Part shown: positions 42,883 through 52,056 of the stretch, piece by piece
Layout of the letters: every line of letters starts with the position of its first letter
Position numbering within the stretch: the stretch's first letter is position 1
Origin: Pandoraea thiooxydans
GTDB lineage: Bacteria; Pseudomonadota; Gammaproteobacteria; Burkholderiales; Burkholderiaceae
NCBI RefSeq assembly: GCF_001931675.1
Contig: NZ_CP014839.1
Span: 1,364,001 to 1,428,000 of the forward strand
Length of the DNA stretch: 64,000 bases
Direction: 5' to 3'
Program-made: the position numbers and the translations under genes
Notes under the pieces: model-generated
Database searches by the model: none
Told to the model about the DNA's origin: nothing
The model's input: the letters and a program-made list of their open reading frames with translations, nothing else

Positions 42883-43261
42883 ACAATCCTCTGGGCATTC
42901 GCGACGGCGACCGGCATGCCGGCTGCCATCGCCGCCGTCGCCATGATCTTGCGGATCGACACGCGAGGCCGCGAACGTCGCGAACGCCGCGAACATTCGG
43001 TGCCGTATTGCGCTGAAAATCCCTCGTCATACCAATTGCCCGTTCTTTCCTGGGCACAACGCCGATTAATACGTTTTTCGACTTTATCGTGTCGGAAAAA
43101 TATATTGGACGTCTTGTCGCCGCTCTCGCACTATGCGTACACTTGCGCCGCACGGCGTGCTCGCGACGGCCAGTTTGCGTCCGGCAGGGGGCACGGTGCG
43201 CCGATCGGCCAGCGCGCAACACCAATTTCAATGACAACCACACCCACACTCGAGGATACAA
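42883..43261. other. ilvD upstream intergenic region (379 bp)
   Basis: No gene is supported here. It contains three 9-bp tandem repeats (42968-42994) and an AT-rich patch around 43060-43110 that probably holds the ilvD promoter. No branched-chain amino-acid leader peptide with an attenuator was recognised. On the minus strand a GTG-started frame at 42962 opens with a signal-peptide-like stretch but runs antisense into the kinase gene. Confidence 0.5.
42968..42994 (+). repeat. Three 9-bp tandem repeats upstream of ilvD
   Basis: GCCGCGAAC, GTCGCGAAC, GCCGCGAAC in direct tandem, one base different in the middle copy. Function unknown. Confidence 0.8.
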
Positions 43262-45124
43262 ATGCCTGAATACCGATCGAGAACTTCGACGCACGGCCGC
43301 AACATGGCCGGCGCCCGCGCCCTGTGGCGCGCCACTGGCATGAAAGACGGCGATTTCGGCAAGCCGATCATTGCCGTGGTGAATTCCTTCACCCAATTCG
43401 TGCCGGGGCACGTGCATTTGCGCGATCTGGGCGCGCTGGTGGCCAAGCAGATCGAGGCCGCCGGCGGCGTGGCCAAGGAATTCAACACGATTGCGGTCGA
43501 CGACGGTATCGCGATGGGCCATGGCGGCATGCTGTACTCGCTGCCCTCGCGCGAGCTGATCGCCGACTCGGTGGAGTACATGGTCAATGCGCATTGCGCC
43601 GACGCAATGGTGTGCATCTCCAATTGCGACAAGATCACCCCGGGCATGCTGATGGCCGCCATGCGCCTGAACATTCCGGTGGTGTTCGTCTCGGGCGGAC
43701 CGATGGAGGCGGGCAAGGTCAAATCGCCGGCCGACGGCCAGGTGATCGCCAAGATCGACCTGATCGATGCGATGATCAAGGCGGCCGACCCCAAGGTCAG
43801 CGACGCCGAGATCGCCGAAGTCGAGCGCAGCGCGTGCCCGACCTGCGGTTCGTGCTCCGGCATGTTCACCGCGAACTCGATGAACTGCCTGACCGAGGCG
43901 ATCGGCCTGGCGTTGCCCGGCAACGGCACCATCGTCGCCACGCACGCCTGGCGACGCGGCCTGTTCGAGCAGGCCGGCCGCCTGGTCGTCGACCTGTGCC
44001 GTCGCTACTACCAGGAAGAAGACGCGTCGGTACTGCCGCGCAGCATCGCCACCAAGGCGGCGTTCGAGAACGCCATGTCGCTCGACGTGGCCATGGGGGG
44101 CTCGACCAACACCGTGCTGCACTTGCTGGCCGCCGCGCAGGAAGCCGGCGTCGACTTCACCATGTCGGACATCGACCGCATTTCGCGCAGAGTGCCGTGC
44201 CTGTGCAAGGTGGCGCCCTCGACCGACAAATATCACATCGAGGACGTGCATCGCGCCGGCGGCATTATGGGCATTCTCGGCGAGCTGGCGCGCGCCGAAC
44301 TGCTCGACCTGTCGTGCGGCAGCGTGCACAGCGGCACGCTGGGCGAGGCGATTGCGAAATGGGACGTCGCCGGCGAGGCGGGCGAGGAGGCGCAAAAATT
44401 CTATCGCGCGGCGCCCGGCGGAATTCCAACCACCGTTGCGTTCAGCCAGGAAGCCGTCTTCGACGCGCTCGATACCGATCGCAATACCGGCTGCATCCGC
44501 AGCAAGCAGAGCGCTTATTCGAAGGACGGCGGCCTCGCGGTGCTGTACGGCAACCTGGCGGAAAAGGGCTGCATCGTCAAGACCGCGGGTGTCGATGAAT
44601 CGCAGTGGGTGTTCTCCGGACGCGCGCGCGTTTTCGAGAGCCAGGACGATGCCGTCGAAGCCATTCTGGGTGACAAGGTCGTCGCGGGCGACGTGGTGGT
44701 GATTCGCTACGAAGGCCCCAAGGGCGGCCCCGGCATGCAGGAAATGCTTTACCCCACGTCGTATCTGAAATCGAAGGGCCTGGGCAAGACCTGCGCGCTG
44801 TTTACCGACGGCCGTTTCTCGGGCGGCTCGTCCGGCCTGGTGATCGGCCATGCGTCGCCCGAAGCGGCCGAGGGCGGCACGATCGGCCTGGTGGAAGAGG
44901 GCGACGTGATCGAGATCGACATCCCGCAACGCAAGATGCACCTGGCGGTATCCGACCAGGTGCTGGCGAGCCGGCGCGCGGCCATGGAGGCGCGCGGCGC
45001 CCAGGCCTGGCAGCCGGCCGCTCGCGAGCGCGTGGTATCGCAGGCGTTGCAGGCCTATGCCGCGCTGGCGACCTCCGCCGATCGCGGCGCCGTGCGGGAT
45101 ATCTCGCAACTCAAGCGCAAGTAA
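43262..45124 (+). CDS. ilvD: Dihydroxy-acid dehydratase
   Basis: A 620-residue IlvD almost collinear with the Escherichia coli enzyme ([27 protein letters not shown]). It dehydrates 2,3-dihydroxyisovalerate and its homologue to the 2-oxo acids of valine and isoleucine synthesis. Fe-S ligand positions C122 (SNCDK) and C195 (CPTCGSC) are visible, and the C-terminal [15 protein letters not shown] loop is intact. It is the long, enterobacterial-type form rather than the ~560-residue form. It stands alone, without other ilv genes. Confidence 0.97.
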   Translation: MPEYRSRTSTHGRNMAGARALWRATGMKDGDFGKPIIAVVNSFTQFVPGHVHLRDLGALVAKQIEAAGGVAKEFNTIAVDDGIAMGHGGMLYSLPSRELIADSVEYMVNAHCADAMVCISNCDKITPGMLMAAMRLNIPVVFVSGGPMEAGKVKSPADGQVIAKIDLIDAMIKAADPKVSDAEIAEVERSACPTCGSCSGMFTANSMNCLTEAIGLALPGNGTIVATHAWRRGLFEQAGRLVVDLCRRYYQEEDASVLPRSIATKAAFENAMSLDVAMGGSTNTVLHLLAAAQEAGVDFTMSDIDRISRRVPCLCKVAPSTDKYHIEDVHRAGGIMGILGELARAELLDLSCGSVHSGTLGEAIAKWDVAGEAGEEAQKFYRAAPGGIPTTVAFSQEAVFDALDTDRNTGCIRSKQSAYSKDGGLAVLYGNLAEKGCIVKTAGVDESQWVFSGRARVFESQDDAVEAILGDKVVAGDVVVIRYEGPKGGPGMQEMLYPTSYLKSKGLGKTCALFTDGRFSGGSSGLVIGHASPEAAEGGTIGLVEEGDVIEIDIPQRKMHLAVSDQVLASRRAAMEARGAQAWQPAARERVVSQALQAYAALATSADRGAVRDISQLKRK

Positions 45125-45143
45125 GGCGCGGCGGCTTTGGCGC

Positions 45144-46226
45144 TCAAAGCAGATCCGGCGCGACCGGGGCGTCGCGAGACGCCTCGCGAGCGCCGGACTG
45201 CTTCGATGTCTGTCGAGTCGTTGCTTTGGGCTTGCCCGGCGCGCGTGCGACGTGCGCCGCGCTCTCGGTGCGAAAGCGATCGCGATATTCGGTGGGATTG
45301 ATTTGCAGCCTGCGGGCGAAGACCCGGCGCAGCGCGTCGGTGCTGTCGAATCCGCAGCGTTTGGCGATCTCCCGCAGCGACAGGTCGGTGCTCTCCAGAT
45401 GGCGTCGCGCGGCATCGATGCGCGCGTTGCTCAGAAAGGTGATTGGCGTCACTCCACATTCCTTGATGAAGGTTCGTGAGAGATTGCGCGCACTCATATG
45501 GACGCGTTCGGCCAACGATGCCACCGTGTGATCGATATTCAGGTTGTCGAGAATGTACTGCTGTAGCGCGATGGTCTGCGATCCCGGGGCCGCCTGCGAT
45601 TCGAGCAGGGGACTGAATTGCGATTGACCGCCCGCGCGGCGCAGGTAGACGATCAGGTATTTGGCGACGTCCAGCGCCATCGCTTTGCCGAAATCTTCCT
45701 CGATCAGCGCCAGCGAAAGGTCGATGCCGGCGGTCACGCCGGCCGTTGTGTAGATGCTGCCGTCGTTGACGTAGATGTGATCGGGCTCGATGCGCGTCTT
45801 TGGAAAGGTCGCCGAGAGTCTCGGTACGTCCATCCAGTGCGTCGTCACCACGCGGTTGTCCAGCAGGCCGGCCGCGCCCAGCGCGAACAGGCCGTTGCAG
45901 ATTGCGCAGACGCGTCGCGCCCGCCGGTAATGCTCGTACAGCCACTTGCTCAGTGCAGGATCGTCGAACGCGTCGAAGATGCCCAGGCCGCCCGGCACGA
46001 TGATGGTGTCGAACTCGGGGCAGACGTCGAAGATCGTGCGATCCGGCACCACGGTCAAGCCGCTGGAGGATTGCACCGCGCCGCGTGTCGTGCCCACGGT
46101 GAGCATTTCGTATTCGCACTCGCCGCGGCTCAGGATCCGGACTTCGGCGAATGCATCGCGCGGGCCCGCGATGTCGAGCAGCTGGAAGCCTGGAAACACC
46201 ACCATACCGATCTTGATGCGCTTCAT
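45144..46226 (-). CDS. GlxA-type AraC regulator (DJ-1/PfpI domain plus AraC HTH)
   Basis: A 360-residue regulator. Residues about 5-170 form a DJ-1/PfpI-like domain (GMVVFPGFQLLDIAGPRDAFAEV; the nucleophile-elbow cysteine in RRVCAICNGLFALG). Residues about 225-315 are the AraC double helix-turn-helix (LAERVHMSARNLSRTFIKECGVTPITFLSNARIDAARRHLESTDLSLREIAKRCGFDSTDALRRVF). A GTG nine bases upstream is an alternative start. It ends the nitrile hydratase gene string, on the same strand, 66 bp after the cobalt transporter, and is its likely regulator. Confidence 0.88.
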   Translation of the reverse strand: MKRIKIGMVVFPGFQLLDIAGPRDAFAEVRILSRGECEYEMLTVGTTRGAVQSSSGLTVVPDRTIFDVCPEFDTIIVPGGLGIFDAFDDPALSKWLYEHYRRARRVCAICNGLFALGAAGLLDNRVVTTHWMDVPRLSATFPKTRIEPDHIYVNDGSIYTTAGVTAGIDLSLALIEEDFGKAMALDVAKYLIVYLRRAGGQSQFSPLLESQAAPGSQTIALQQYILDNLNIDHTVASLAERVHMSARNLSRTFIKECGVTPITFLSNARIDAARRHLESTDLSLREIAKRCGFDSTDALRRVFARRLQINPTEYRDRFRTESAAHVARAPGKPKATTRQTSKQSGAREASRDAPVAPDLL

Positions 46227-46292
46227 CGAGGTCACTCGCGGAGTGGAAACGGTTGAAGGCCGGGGCGTGCGTTGCGCGCCGCCCCGCGCCGA

Positions 46293-47342
46293 TCAGACTG
46301 CAGTGGCGTCCCGCTCGTAGCCATTGAACTTATAGAGCAACGCGGAGACGATCCAACCGCCGACAAAGATGCCGACGATCGCGTAGCCAAGCAGGCCGAA
46401 GTTGCTGTTGATGGCATCGACGAAACGCCAGAACGGCCCTGACAGACTGAGCGTCTGACTGACAATGCCAAGCGCTTCCATGCCGCCGATCAGCAGCGCG
46501 ACGACCGTTGAAATCAACGTGATCGTCACGTTGTAGTATAGCTTGCGCAGCGGCTTGACAAAGGCCCAGCCGTACGCTCCGAGCATCAGGATCCCGTCGG
46601 TCGTGTCGATGCTCAGCATGCCTGCGGCGAACAGGCAGGGAAGCAGTAGGATCGTCCATATCGAAAAGCCGGCCGACGCCTGCGATGCCGAGGTGCCGAG
46701 CAACCCCACCTCGGTGGCGGTCTCGAAGCCGAGCCCGAACAGAATCCCGAGTGGGAACATGAGCCAACTCGAGCGTACGAGACTGAATAGCGGCCGGAAA
46801 ACGCGAGCGAGCAGATTGCCGTCGAATTGCAGCAGGCGTGTGTCGCCGATCGACTGGGTTGGTTTGCCGCGCATCCGGCGCAAGGCCTTGAGCAGATCGG
46901 CCAGCAGTACGATGTTGACAGCGCCGATCGCAAGCAGGAACGAGGCTGAGGCCACGGTACCGATGATTGTGCCCGCGTCTTTGAATGCGGCGAAATGATC
47001 GGCCACGGCCTGCGCAGCCAGCGCGACGAAGACCGCGCCCAGGACCACCATCAGCGCATGCCCGAGCGCAAAGAAAAAGCCGACGCAAATGGGGCGTTTG
47101 CCGTCGTTCATCAGCTTGCGCGTGACGTTATCGATCGCAGCGATATGATCCGCGTCCATCGCGTGGCGCAGGCCGAAACTGTAAGCGAGGAATACCGTGC
47201 CGAGCAGTTCCGGCGAGGTCCGCAGCACGGCGTAGGCCCACCCCCATGCGAACAGATTGATGAGTCCGAGGGCCACGTACATCGTGACGATCCTGGCGCG
47301 CATCGAAGCGGCGGGGTGTGCGGTTCCAGCAGGGGTAGTCAT
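46293..47342 (-). CDS. NiCoT-family nickel/cobalt importer
   Basis: A 349-residue permease with about eight helices. The signature RHAMDADHIAAIDN (residues 59-72) in helix 2, together with LGHALMVV and LFGLGFETATEVGLL, identifies the HoxN/NixA/NhlF family. Next to a cobalt-type nitrile hydratase it is most likely a cobalt importer, like NhlF. AAGGAA lies before the ATG at 47342. It is 64 bp downstream of the activator gene in the same operon. Confidence 0.93.
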   Translation of the reverse strand: MTTPAGTAHPAASMRARIVTMYVALGLINLFAWGWAYAVLRTSPELLGTVFLAYSFGLRHAMDADHIAAIDNVTRKLMNDGKRPICVGFFFALGHALMVVLGAVFVALAAQAVADHFAAFKDAGTIIGTVASASFLLAIGAVNIVLLADLLKALRRMRGKPTQSIGDTRLLQFDGNLLARVFRPLFSLVRSSWLMFPLGILFGLGFETATEVGLLGTSASQASAGFSIWTILLLPCLFAAGMLSIDTTDGILMLGAYGWAFVKPLRKLYYNVTITLISTVVALLIGGMEALGIVSQTLSLSGPFWRFVDAINSNFGLLGYAIVGIFVGGWIVSALLYKFNGYERDATAV

Positions 47343-47406
47343 GACCAATTCCTTTATTGCCGATGCGATTTTCCGTCGCGCGCCGGCCTGCGGTGGCGCA
47401 TGCGCT

Positions 47407-47736
47407 TCACCGTTCGGCCAGCACGCGTTCAAGTTCGGCCCTGCTGAGCGTGCCACTCGACTCCGTCACGCTCAGCAGGGCTTCGAGGAAGCGCTCGTAA
47501 TAATCCCAGCGCGGCTGGTTCGCGCAGTCCAGCGCCTCCCACCTGGCAATCGACGCGATCAGGCATTGCCGAAAGGCTTCCCACTCGAAACAGCCTGCCT
47601 TCGAGAGCGACAATGCCAGCCCGAACACGTCGCGCTCCCAGCGGTTGGAAAAGAACAGCTTGCCGTCCAGGCGCGGCGGCGAGTCCGGCTCGCCGAGCAT
47701 CGCCGCCGCGGCGTATTCCTCGAATCGGGTGAACAT
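47407..47736 (-). CDS. Nitrile hydratase activator/accessory protein
   Basis: A 109-residue protein resembling the N-terminal part of the nitrile hydratase beta subunit (FSNRWERDVFGLALSLSKAGCFEWEAFRQCLIASIARWEALDCANQPRWDYYERFLEALLSV). Such P14K/NhlE-type activators bind the alpha subunit and help insert cobalt and oxidise the ligand cysteines. It lies 9 bp after the alpha-subunit gene. Confidence 0.9.
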   Translation of the reverse strand: MFTRFEEYAAAAMLGEPDSPPRLDGKLFFSNRWERDVFGLALSLSKAGCFEWEAFRQCLIASIARWEALDCANQPRWDYYERFLEALLSVTESSGTLSRAELERVLAER

Positions 47737-47745
47737 GGCGCCCTC

Positions 47746-48369
47746 CTAGGCCTGCGGCGGTGCCACGAGCGCGACGCCCATCATCGATTCCGGTGTGACC
47801 AGCGAGGCGAGTTCGGCCTCGCTCATGCCATCGGTGTTGGCCGGGCGTTCGGGGATCACGAACCAGCGAATCTGCGCGCTGCTGTCCCACACTTTCACCT
47901 CCTTGGTTTCCGGCACGTCGACCCCGAACTCGCGCAACACGGCGCGAGGTTCGCGCACGCCGCGTGCGCGAAATACCGGGTCCTTGTACCAATATGGCGG
48001 CAGTCCGAGCACAGGCCACGGGTAACACGAGCACAGCGTGCAGATGATCAGGTTGTGAACGTGCGCGTCGTTGGCGACTGCTGCCATGTGCTCCCCCTCG
48101 GCGCCGGCCATGCCGGCCGGCAAATCCAGTTCGGCGATCGCGCTCGGGGTGTTCGCAATCAGCCGCTGCTGGTAGGCCGGGTCGACCCACGCGCGGGCGA
48201 CGATCCTGGCGCCGTTGAACGGCCCTGCGACGGTCTCGAAATGGCGCAGCACGGTGTCGACCGAATCGCTGCCGATCACGCCTTTCTCGATCAGCAGCGC
48301 TTCGAGTGCGCGCACTTTCGCCGCGCTGGTGGCCTCGCGGTCTTGCGGAAAACCAAAGATGTCGCTCAT
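47746..48369 (-). CDS. nthA: Cobalt-type nitrile hydratase alpha subunit
   Basis: A 207-residue alpha subunit. The metal-binding claw is C110-T-L-C-S-C115 in NLIICTLCSCYPWPVLGLPP; the threonine at position 2 marks the cobalt form (iron enzymes have Ser). The two later cysteines are expected to be oxidised to sulfinic and sulfenic acid. Hydrates nitriles to amides as an alpha-beta heterodimer in the cytoplasm. It lies between beta and activator genes. Confidence 0.96.
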   Translation of the reverse strand: MSDIFGFPQDREATSAAKVRALEALLIEKGVIGSDSVDTVLRHFETVAGPFNGARIVARAWVDPAYQQRLIANTPSAIAELDLPAGMAGAEGEHMAAVANDAHVHNLIICTLCSCYPWPVLGLPPYWYKDPVFRARGVREPRAVLREFGVDVPETKEVKVWDSSAQIRWFVIPERPANTDGMSEAELASLVTPESMMGVALVAPPQA

Positions 48370-48385
48370 GTCGTTAAGCTCCTGG

Positions 48386-49129
48386 TCAGTGAGCGGCCTG
48401 CACGTAGGCTTCGTACAGGTCCGCGTAGATGGTCGTGTTGGGTTCGCTCTTGTCGGAGCCCCAGACGTCGGCCGCCTTGAAGGCTATCCGGTAGACCGGC
48501 ATCGGCCGGCCGATGCCGTCGACACCTGTCGAGACGAAATATGAAAAATGGCCTGGATAGATGGCATCGACGGTGCCGGTCTTGCAGCGCAGGTATCCAG
48601 GAAGGCGCGTGTGATCCACGGCCGCCGGGTCGGCCACGCGGACCATGTCACCGGCGGCGAAGCGCGGTGCGCGCTCGGGCGGGTGATAACCGGAGTCGCC
48701 CTGCTGCAAATACGCGCCGATCTGCGCGGCGATGGGTGCGCTCGGGCGATCCGGTAGCGCGGCGTCGGGGTGCGCGCGATAAAACGCGCTCTTCTCCTCG
48801 AGCTCCTGCGCGGTGAGATAGCCGGCGTCGATGAAGAATTGCGAGATGCCGCCCAGCCACTTCTCGTAATAGCGATACTTGAAGTATTCGAACGGTTGCA
48901 TGTCTTCCGCGCCGGTGCGCAACGAGGCCCAGGACCAGTTGCTTTTGAATGCGGTCGGCAGGTCCTTCACCGCATAGGCAGGTAACGCGTCGGCGAGATG
49001 CGCGCTCTCGGCCATCATCGCGGTGTGAATGCCGAAGATGCGTTGCTCCCAAGGCTCGACAAAGACGCGCGTCTCGAGACTGACGGGGCCGAGGTTTTCG
49101 ATGCCTCCAAGATGATGCTGTAGTTTCAC
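48386..49129 (-). CDS. nthB: Nitrile hydratase beta subunit
   Basis: A 247-residue beta subunit (MKLQHHLGGIENLGPVSLETRVFVEPWEQRIFGIHTAM ... C-terminal SH3-like barrel FAAGDMVRVADPAAVDHTRLPGYLRCKTGTVDAIYPG). It packs against alpha and supplies conserved arginines that hydrogen-bond to the oxidised cysteines. The beta-alpha-activator order is typical of cobalt enzymes. It lies 16 bp upstream of the alpha gene. Confidence 0.95.
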   Translation of the reverse strand: MKLQHHLGGIENLGPVSLETRVFVEPWEQRIFGIHTAMMAESAHLADALPAYAVKDLPTAFKSNWSWASLRTGAEDMQPFEYFKYRYYEKWLGGISQFFIDAGYLTAQELEEKSAFYRAHPDAALPDRPSAPIAAQIGAYLQQGDSGYHPPERAPRFAAGDMVRVADPAAVDHTRLPGYLRCKTGTVDAIYPGHFSYFVSTGVDGIGRPMPVYRIAFKAADVWGSDKSEPNTTIYADLYEAYVQAAH

Positions 49130-49229
49130 GATGTCGCTCCTGAAGAATGACGAGGGTCCTGCGCGGTGAAGCGCATTGGTGACTGCTGCTGGATAGGAGG
49201 GGCTGCGCGGTGCCGCCGGTCGCGGGCCG

Positions 49230-50291
49230 TTACCCCGAACTGCTTGTCATGGCGGGCCGCGCCGTCGACGGTGGCCGGCGGGCCGTCGCCATGGCTGCGG
49301 GAGCTTCGGGGGAGCCTGTCGTTTCGGCGACGCAGCCGAGCAGGCCCGTACGCAGGGCCTGCTCGTCGAGCGCTCGGCCAATCACGACGAAGCGGCTCGC
49401 GTGCGCTTCATCCGCCCCCCACGCTTTGCCGAAGCTGCCTTCCATCAGCATGTGCACGCTGTGAAAATGCAGCCGCCGCGCTTCGCCGCTCACGCGCAAC
49501 ACTCCCTTCATGCGCAGCAGCGCGGTGCCATGCGACTGCACGAGTTGAGTCGCCCAGCGGTTGAAGCGAACGCCGTCGATTTCGCCGGGGATATGAAAAG
49601 CGCAGGATGCGATGCTCGTGTCGTGTACATGCTCATGATCGGTTTGCGTGAGCAGGGCGGGCTCTACGGCGAGCAGGTTGTCGATCGAGAAGGTGCGTGG
49701 CCCGAGCAGTGTGTCGATCGCGATCGCCGAGCGCGTTGTGAAGTCGAGCGTGGCCGTTGGATTCAGCGCGCGCACGCTCGACTCGAGCATGGCGAGCTCG
49801 GATGGTGAGACGAGTTCCGTCTTGTTGATCACAACGCGGTCGGCGAATACGATCTGCTCACGGGCAATGTCGTCGCTCAGTTGACTGTGCGCATGGCGTG
49901 CGTCGACGACCGCAATCACCGATTCCAGTTCGACGCGTTCGCGCACATCGGGGTCGGCAAGGAACGTCTGCAGGACCGGCGCGGGGTCCGCGAGTCCGGA
50001 GGTTTCGACGATCAGCCGCTCGAGCCTGTCGCCGTGGCGCGCCAGCAGTTGCAGCACGCTGGCGACGAGGTCGCTGCGGACCGTACAGCACACGCAGCCG
50101 TTGTTGATTTCGATGACCGCCTGCTCGTCGGCAACGATCAACTGCCCATCGATGCCGACTTCGCCGAACTCGTTGACCACCACGCCGATAGGTGCCGGGC
50201 GCGTGTGCTCGAGTATGTGGTTGACGAGCGTCGTCTTGCCGGCGCCGAGAAAGCCGGTCACGACAGTGGTCGGGATTTTCCGGATACGCAT
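49230..50291 (-). CDS. CobW/COG0523-family GTPase (putative cobalt chaperone)
   Basis: A 353-residue G3E GTPase. The Walker A GFLGAGKTT (13-21), the metal-binding GCVCC (65-69) and the later NKTE guanine motif are clear, and a CobW C-terminal domain follows (SCAFHIPGEIDGVRFNRWATQL). A His-rich patch (TDHEHVHD) lies between them. COG0523 proteins deliver metals to enzymes; this one is directly upstream of the nitrile hydratase genes (100 bp), so a role in cobalt insertion is likely. The last 30 residues are low-complexity. Confidence 0.88.
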   Translation of the reverse strand: MRIRKIPTTVVTGFLGAGKTTLVNHILEHTRPAPIGVVVNEFGEVGIDGQLIVADEQAVIEINNGCVCCTVRSDLVASVLQLLARHGDRLERLIVETSGLADPAPVLQTFLADPDVRERVELESVIAVVDARHAHSQLSDDIAREQIVFADRVVINKTELVSPSELAMLESSVRALNPTATLDFTTRSAIAIDTLLGPRTFSIDNLLAVEPALLTQTDHEHVHDTSIASCAFHIPGEIDGVRFNRWATQLVQSHGTALLRMKGVLRVSGEARRLHFHSVHMLMEGSFGKAWGADEAHASRFVVIGRALDEQALRTGLLGCVAETTGSPEAPAAMATARRPPSTARPAMTSSSG

Positions 50292-50489
50292 TTTATGACT
50301 CCGTGGGAACCTGTCCGCCCTGATATATCAAGAGAATAGCGGCATTTATGCGGCAGAATCGCCGTTGTCCATTCGCATATCGACGTTGGCGCAATCTGCA
50401 TGCGCGGGTGGCTGAAGATGTCCAAATAGCCGGATACGGCCAAATTGAGACCCGTGTGCGATGTTTGCCGGCGCCCGTCGCTCATGAGG

Positions 50490-50993
50490 TTAGTTAAGGC
50501 GTGCTTCGCGCTTGAGCGTCAGGGCGTTGCCGATGACCTCCGACACGAATCCGAAGGCCGCGCCGGTGATGAGCGCGGCCGCCGCGACCAGTGCCGGGTT
50601 GGACAGTCCTGCCGTGGTAATCGCCTTGCCGGTGGCCACGGTGGTGCCGACAGTCGAGGCAAAACCCCAGACGATCGCCGGGAGCACGTCGAGCAGTTTG
50701 ATCTTCGATGCCTGCACCATCGCTGCGCTGCCGATGCCGACACATATGGCGATTGCGATGGCGGTGTTGCTGGTCGTCGCGATCGCAAGCAGCGTGAGCG
50801 AACTGATCGCGAGTCCGGTGAGATTCGATGCGACGCTCTTGACGAATCCCGCCGTGCCGCCGCCGAGCACGAAGAAAGATGCCCACGCGATAAACGTGAC
50901 CCAGACCGGGACGGGGAAGACCGTGCCGGTCAACCAGGTGTCGACGACTGCCAACACGCCAATGCTGAGCGTATATGCCTCTGACTGTTTCAT
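50490..50993 (-). CDS. DUF1097 family membrane protein
   Basis: A 167-residue membrane protein with about five helices (VWVTFIAWASFFVLGGGTAGFVKSVASNLTGLAISSLTLLAIATTSNTAIAIAICVGIGSAAMVQASK). It matches the DUF1097 (YahC-like) family, with no known function. It is on the same strand as the nitrile hydratase cluster, about 200 bp upstream of the CobW gene, and might import a nitrile or amide, but this rests on position only. Confidence 0.85.
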   Translation of the reverse strand: MKQSEAYTLSIGVLAVVDTWLTGTVFPVPVWVTFIAWASFFVLGGGTAGFVKSVASNLTGLAISSLTLLAIATTSNTAIAIAICVGIGSAAMVQASKIKLLDVLPAIVWGFASTVGTTVATGKAITTAGLSNPALVAAAALITGAAFGFVSEVIGNALTLKREARLN

Positions 50994-51522
50994 GACTCTC
51001 TCCTATTGAGCATCGATGCGTTGAGGGATGTGGGAACGCGATTGCATGTAGCCATTCAAGCGACTTCCGTGCCGAAGCTCCGACACTGTCCGTGGCGTTC
51101 GAACGATTGGCCGGAATCTAATGCGGTGATGTCCGCAATGGAATGAACGACGTATGACGGACGAGCGCGGCTTCGTGTGCATGCCGATTCCCGACGTCTG
51201 GCGGCTGGAAAAAATTCGCTGCACCCGTTCCAGCGTGGTGCGTGTATCCCCCGATTCGTGCGCTGCGCATCGATCTGGAGCCCCCGGCGTGAGATGCGAT
51301 GGTGCATGCGCCCGGGCTTTCGACACGGAAAGCGACGGTTGGCGCGAACGCAATTGACCTGCCGGACTTCACCGCGCGAACGGCGGCGACGACCTTGCCG
51401 GAGCATCCCCGAAAGGGGGCGTCCCGGACAACTCCTACCGAGCCCGAGACGGCTCGCGTAGAATCTGGGCTTCTCATCGGTCGCGGTGAGATTTTGTTTT
51501 CTCTTAAACCAAAGGTATTCGA
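50994..51522. other. Intergenic region (529 bp) before HU-like gene
   Basis: No supported gene. Open frames on both strands lack family similarity and ribosome sites. The right end probably holds the promoter of the HU-like gene (TAGAAT at about 51459-51464). Nothing repetitive was noticed. Confidence 0.5.
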
Positions 51523-51945
51523 ATGGCCATTGCCAAGAAAGCTGCAGTGAAGAAACCCGCCGCCAAAAAAGCCGCGCCGCGCAAGACGGCGGTCGCCAAG
51601 CCGGCCCCCGCCAAGACCGTGGCGGCGCCCAAGCCGATCAAAACGAGTTTCACCAAGGCCGCTCTGGTGACGCATCTGGCGCAACAGGCGGCTGTCGAAC
51701 CCAAGGCCGCCAAGGCGTTGCTGGCTGCGCTCGAAGCCACCATGCTGGCCTCCATCAACAAAAAGGGCCTTGGCGAATTCACGCTGCCCGGCCTGTTGAA
51801 GGTCACCGCGCAAAAGGTGGCGGCCAAGAAAAAGCGTTTCGGCAAGGATCCGTTCACCGGTGAAGATCGCTGGTTCGATGCCAAGCCGGCAACGGTGCGC
51901 ATCAAGGCGCGCGCCCTGAAGAAACTCAAGGACGCCGCGCTGTAA
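51523..51945 (+). CDS. HU-like nucleoid protein with Lys/Ala-rich N-terminal tail
   Basis: A 140-residue protein. The first ~40 residues are a histone-H1-like tail of Lys, Ala and Pro (MAIAKKAAVKKPAAKKAAP), and the rest is an HU/IHF-type fold (SFTKAALVTHLAQQAAVEPKAAKALLAALEATMLASINKKGLGEFTLPGLLKV ... RWFDAKPATVRIKARALKKL). The beta-arm region is altered (TAQKVAAKKKRFGKDPFTGEDRWFDAK). Such tailed HU proteins are known in Burkholderiales and probably add DNA compaction. AAAGG precedes the ATG. A strong terminator follows. Confidence 0.9.
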   Translation: MAIAKKAAVKKPAAKKAAPRKTAVAKPAPAKTVAAPKPIKTSFTKAALVTHLAQQAAVEPKAAKALLAALEATMLASINKKGLGEFTLPGLLKVTAQKVAAKKKRFGKDPFTGEDRWFDAKPATVRIKARALKKLKDAAL

Positions 51946-51963
51946 GCGTTTTTGTCGTAGCAT

Positions 51964-52003
51964 GGCCCCGCGAGCCGCATTCGGCGCGCGGGGCCGGTGT
52001 TTT
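51964..52003 (+). terminator. Rho-independent terminator after the HU-like gene
   Basis: A perfect 9-bp GC stem (GGCCCCGCG at 51964-51972, CGCGGGGCC at 51987-51995), with extra CCG/CGG pairing inside, is followed by GGTGTTTT. It lies 19 bp after the HU-like stop. Confidence 0.8.
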
Positions 52004-52056
52004 AGCCGATCGGGCGTGCGCGGATACGCGTCCCCGCCGTCCTGCCGGCGTCATCA

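Noticed and set aside
42699-42962. Minus-strand frame opening MSIRKIMATAAMAAGMPVAV, signal-peptide-like
   Set aside because: No ribosome site, GTG start, and most of it is antisense to the RIO kinase; the remainder is Ser/Arg-rich and unlike any family. Could be a relic but not supportable.
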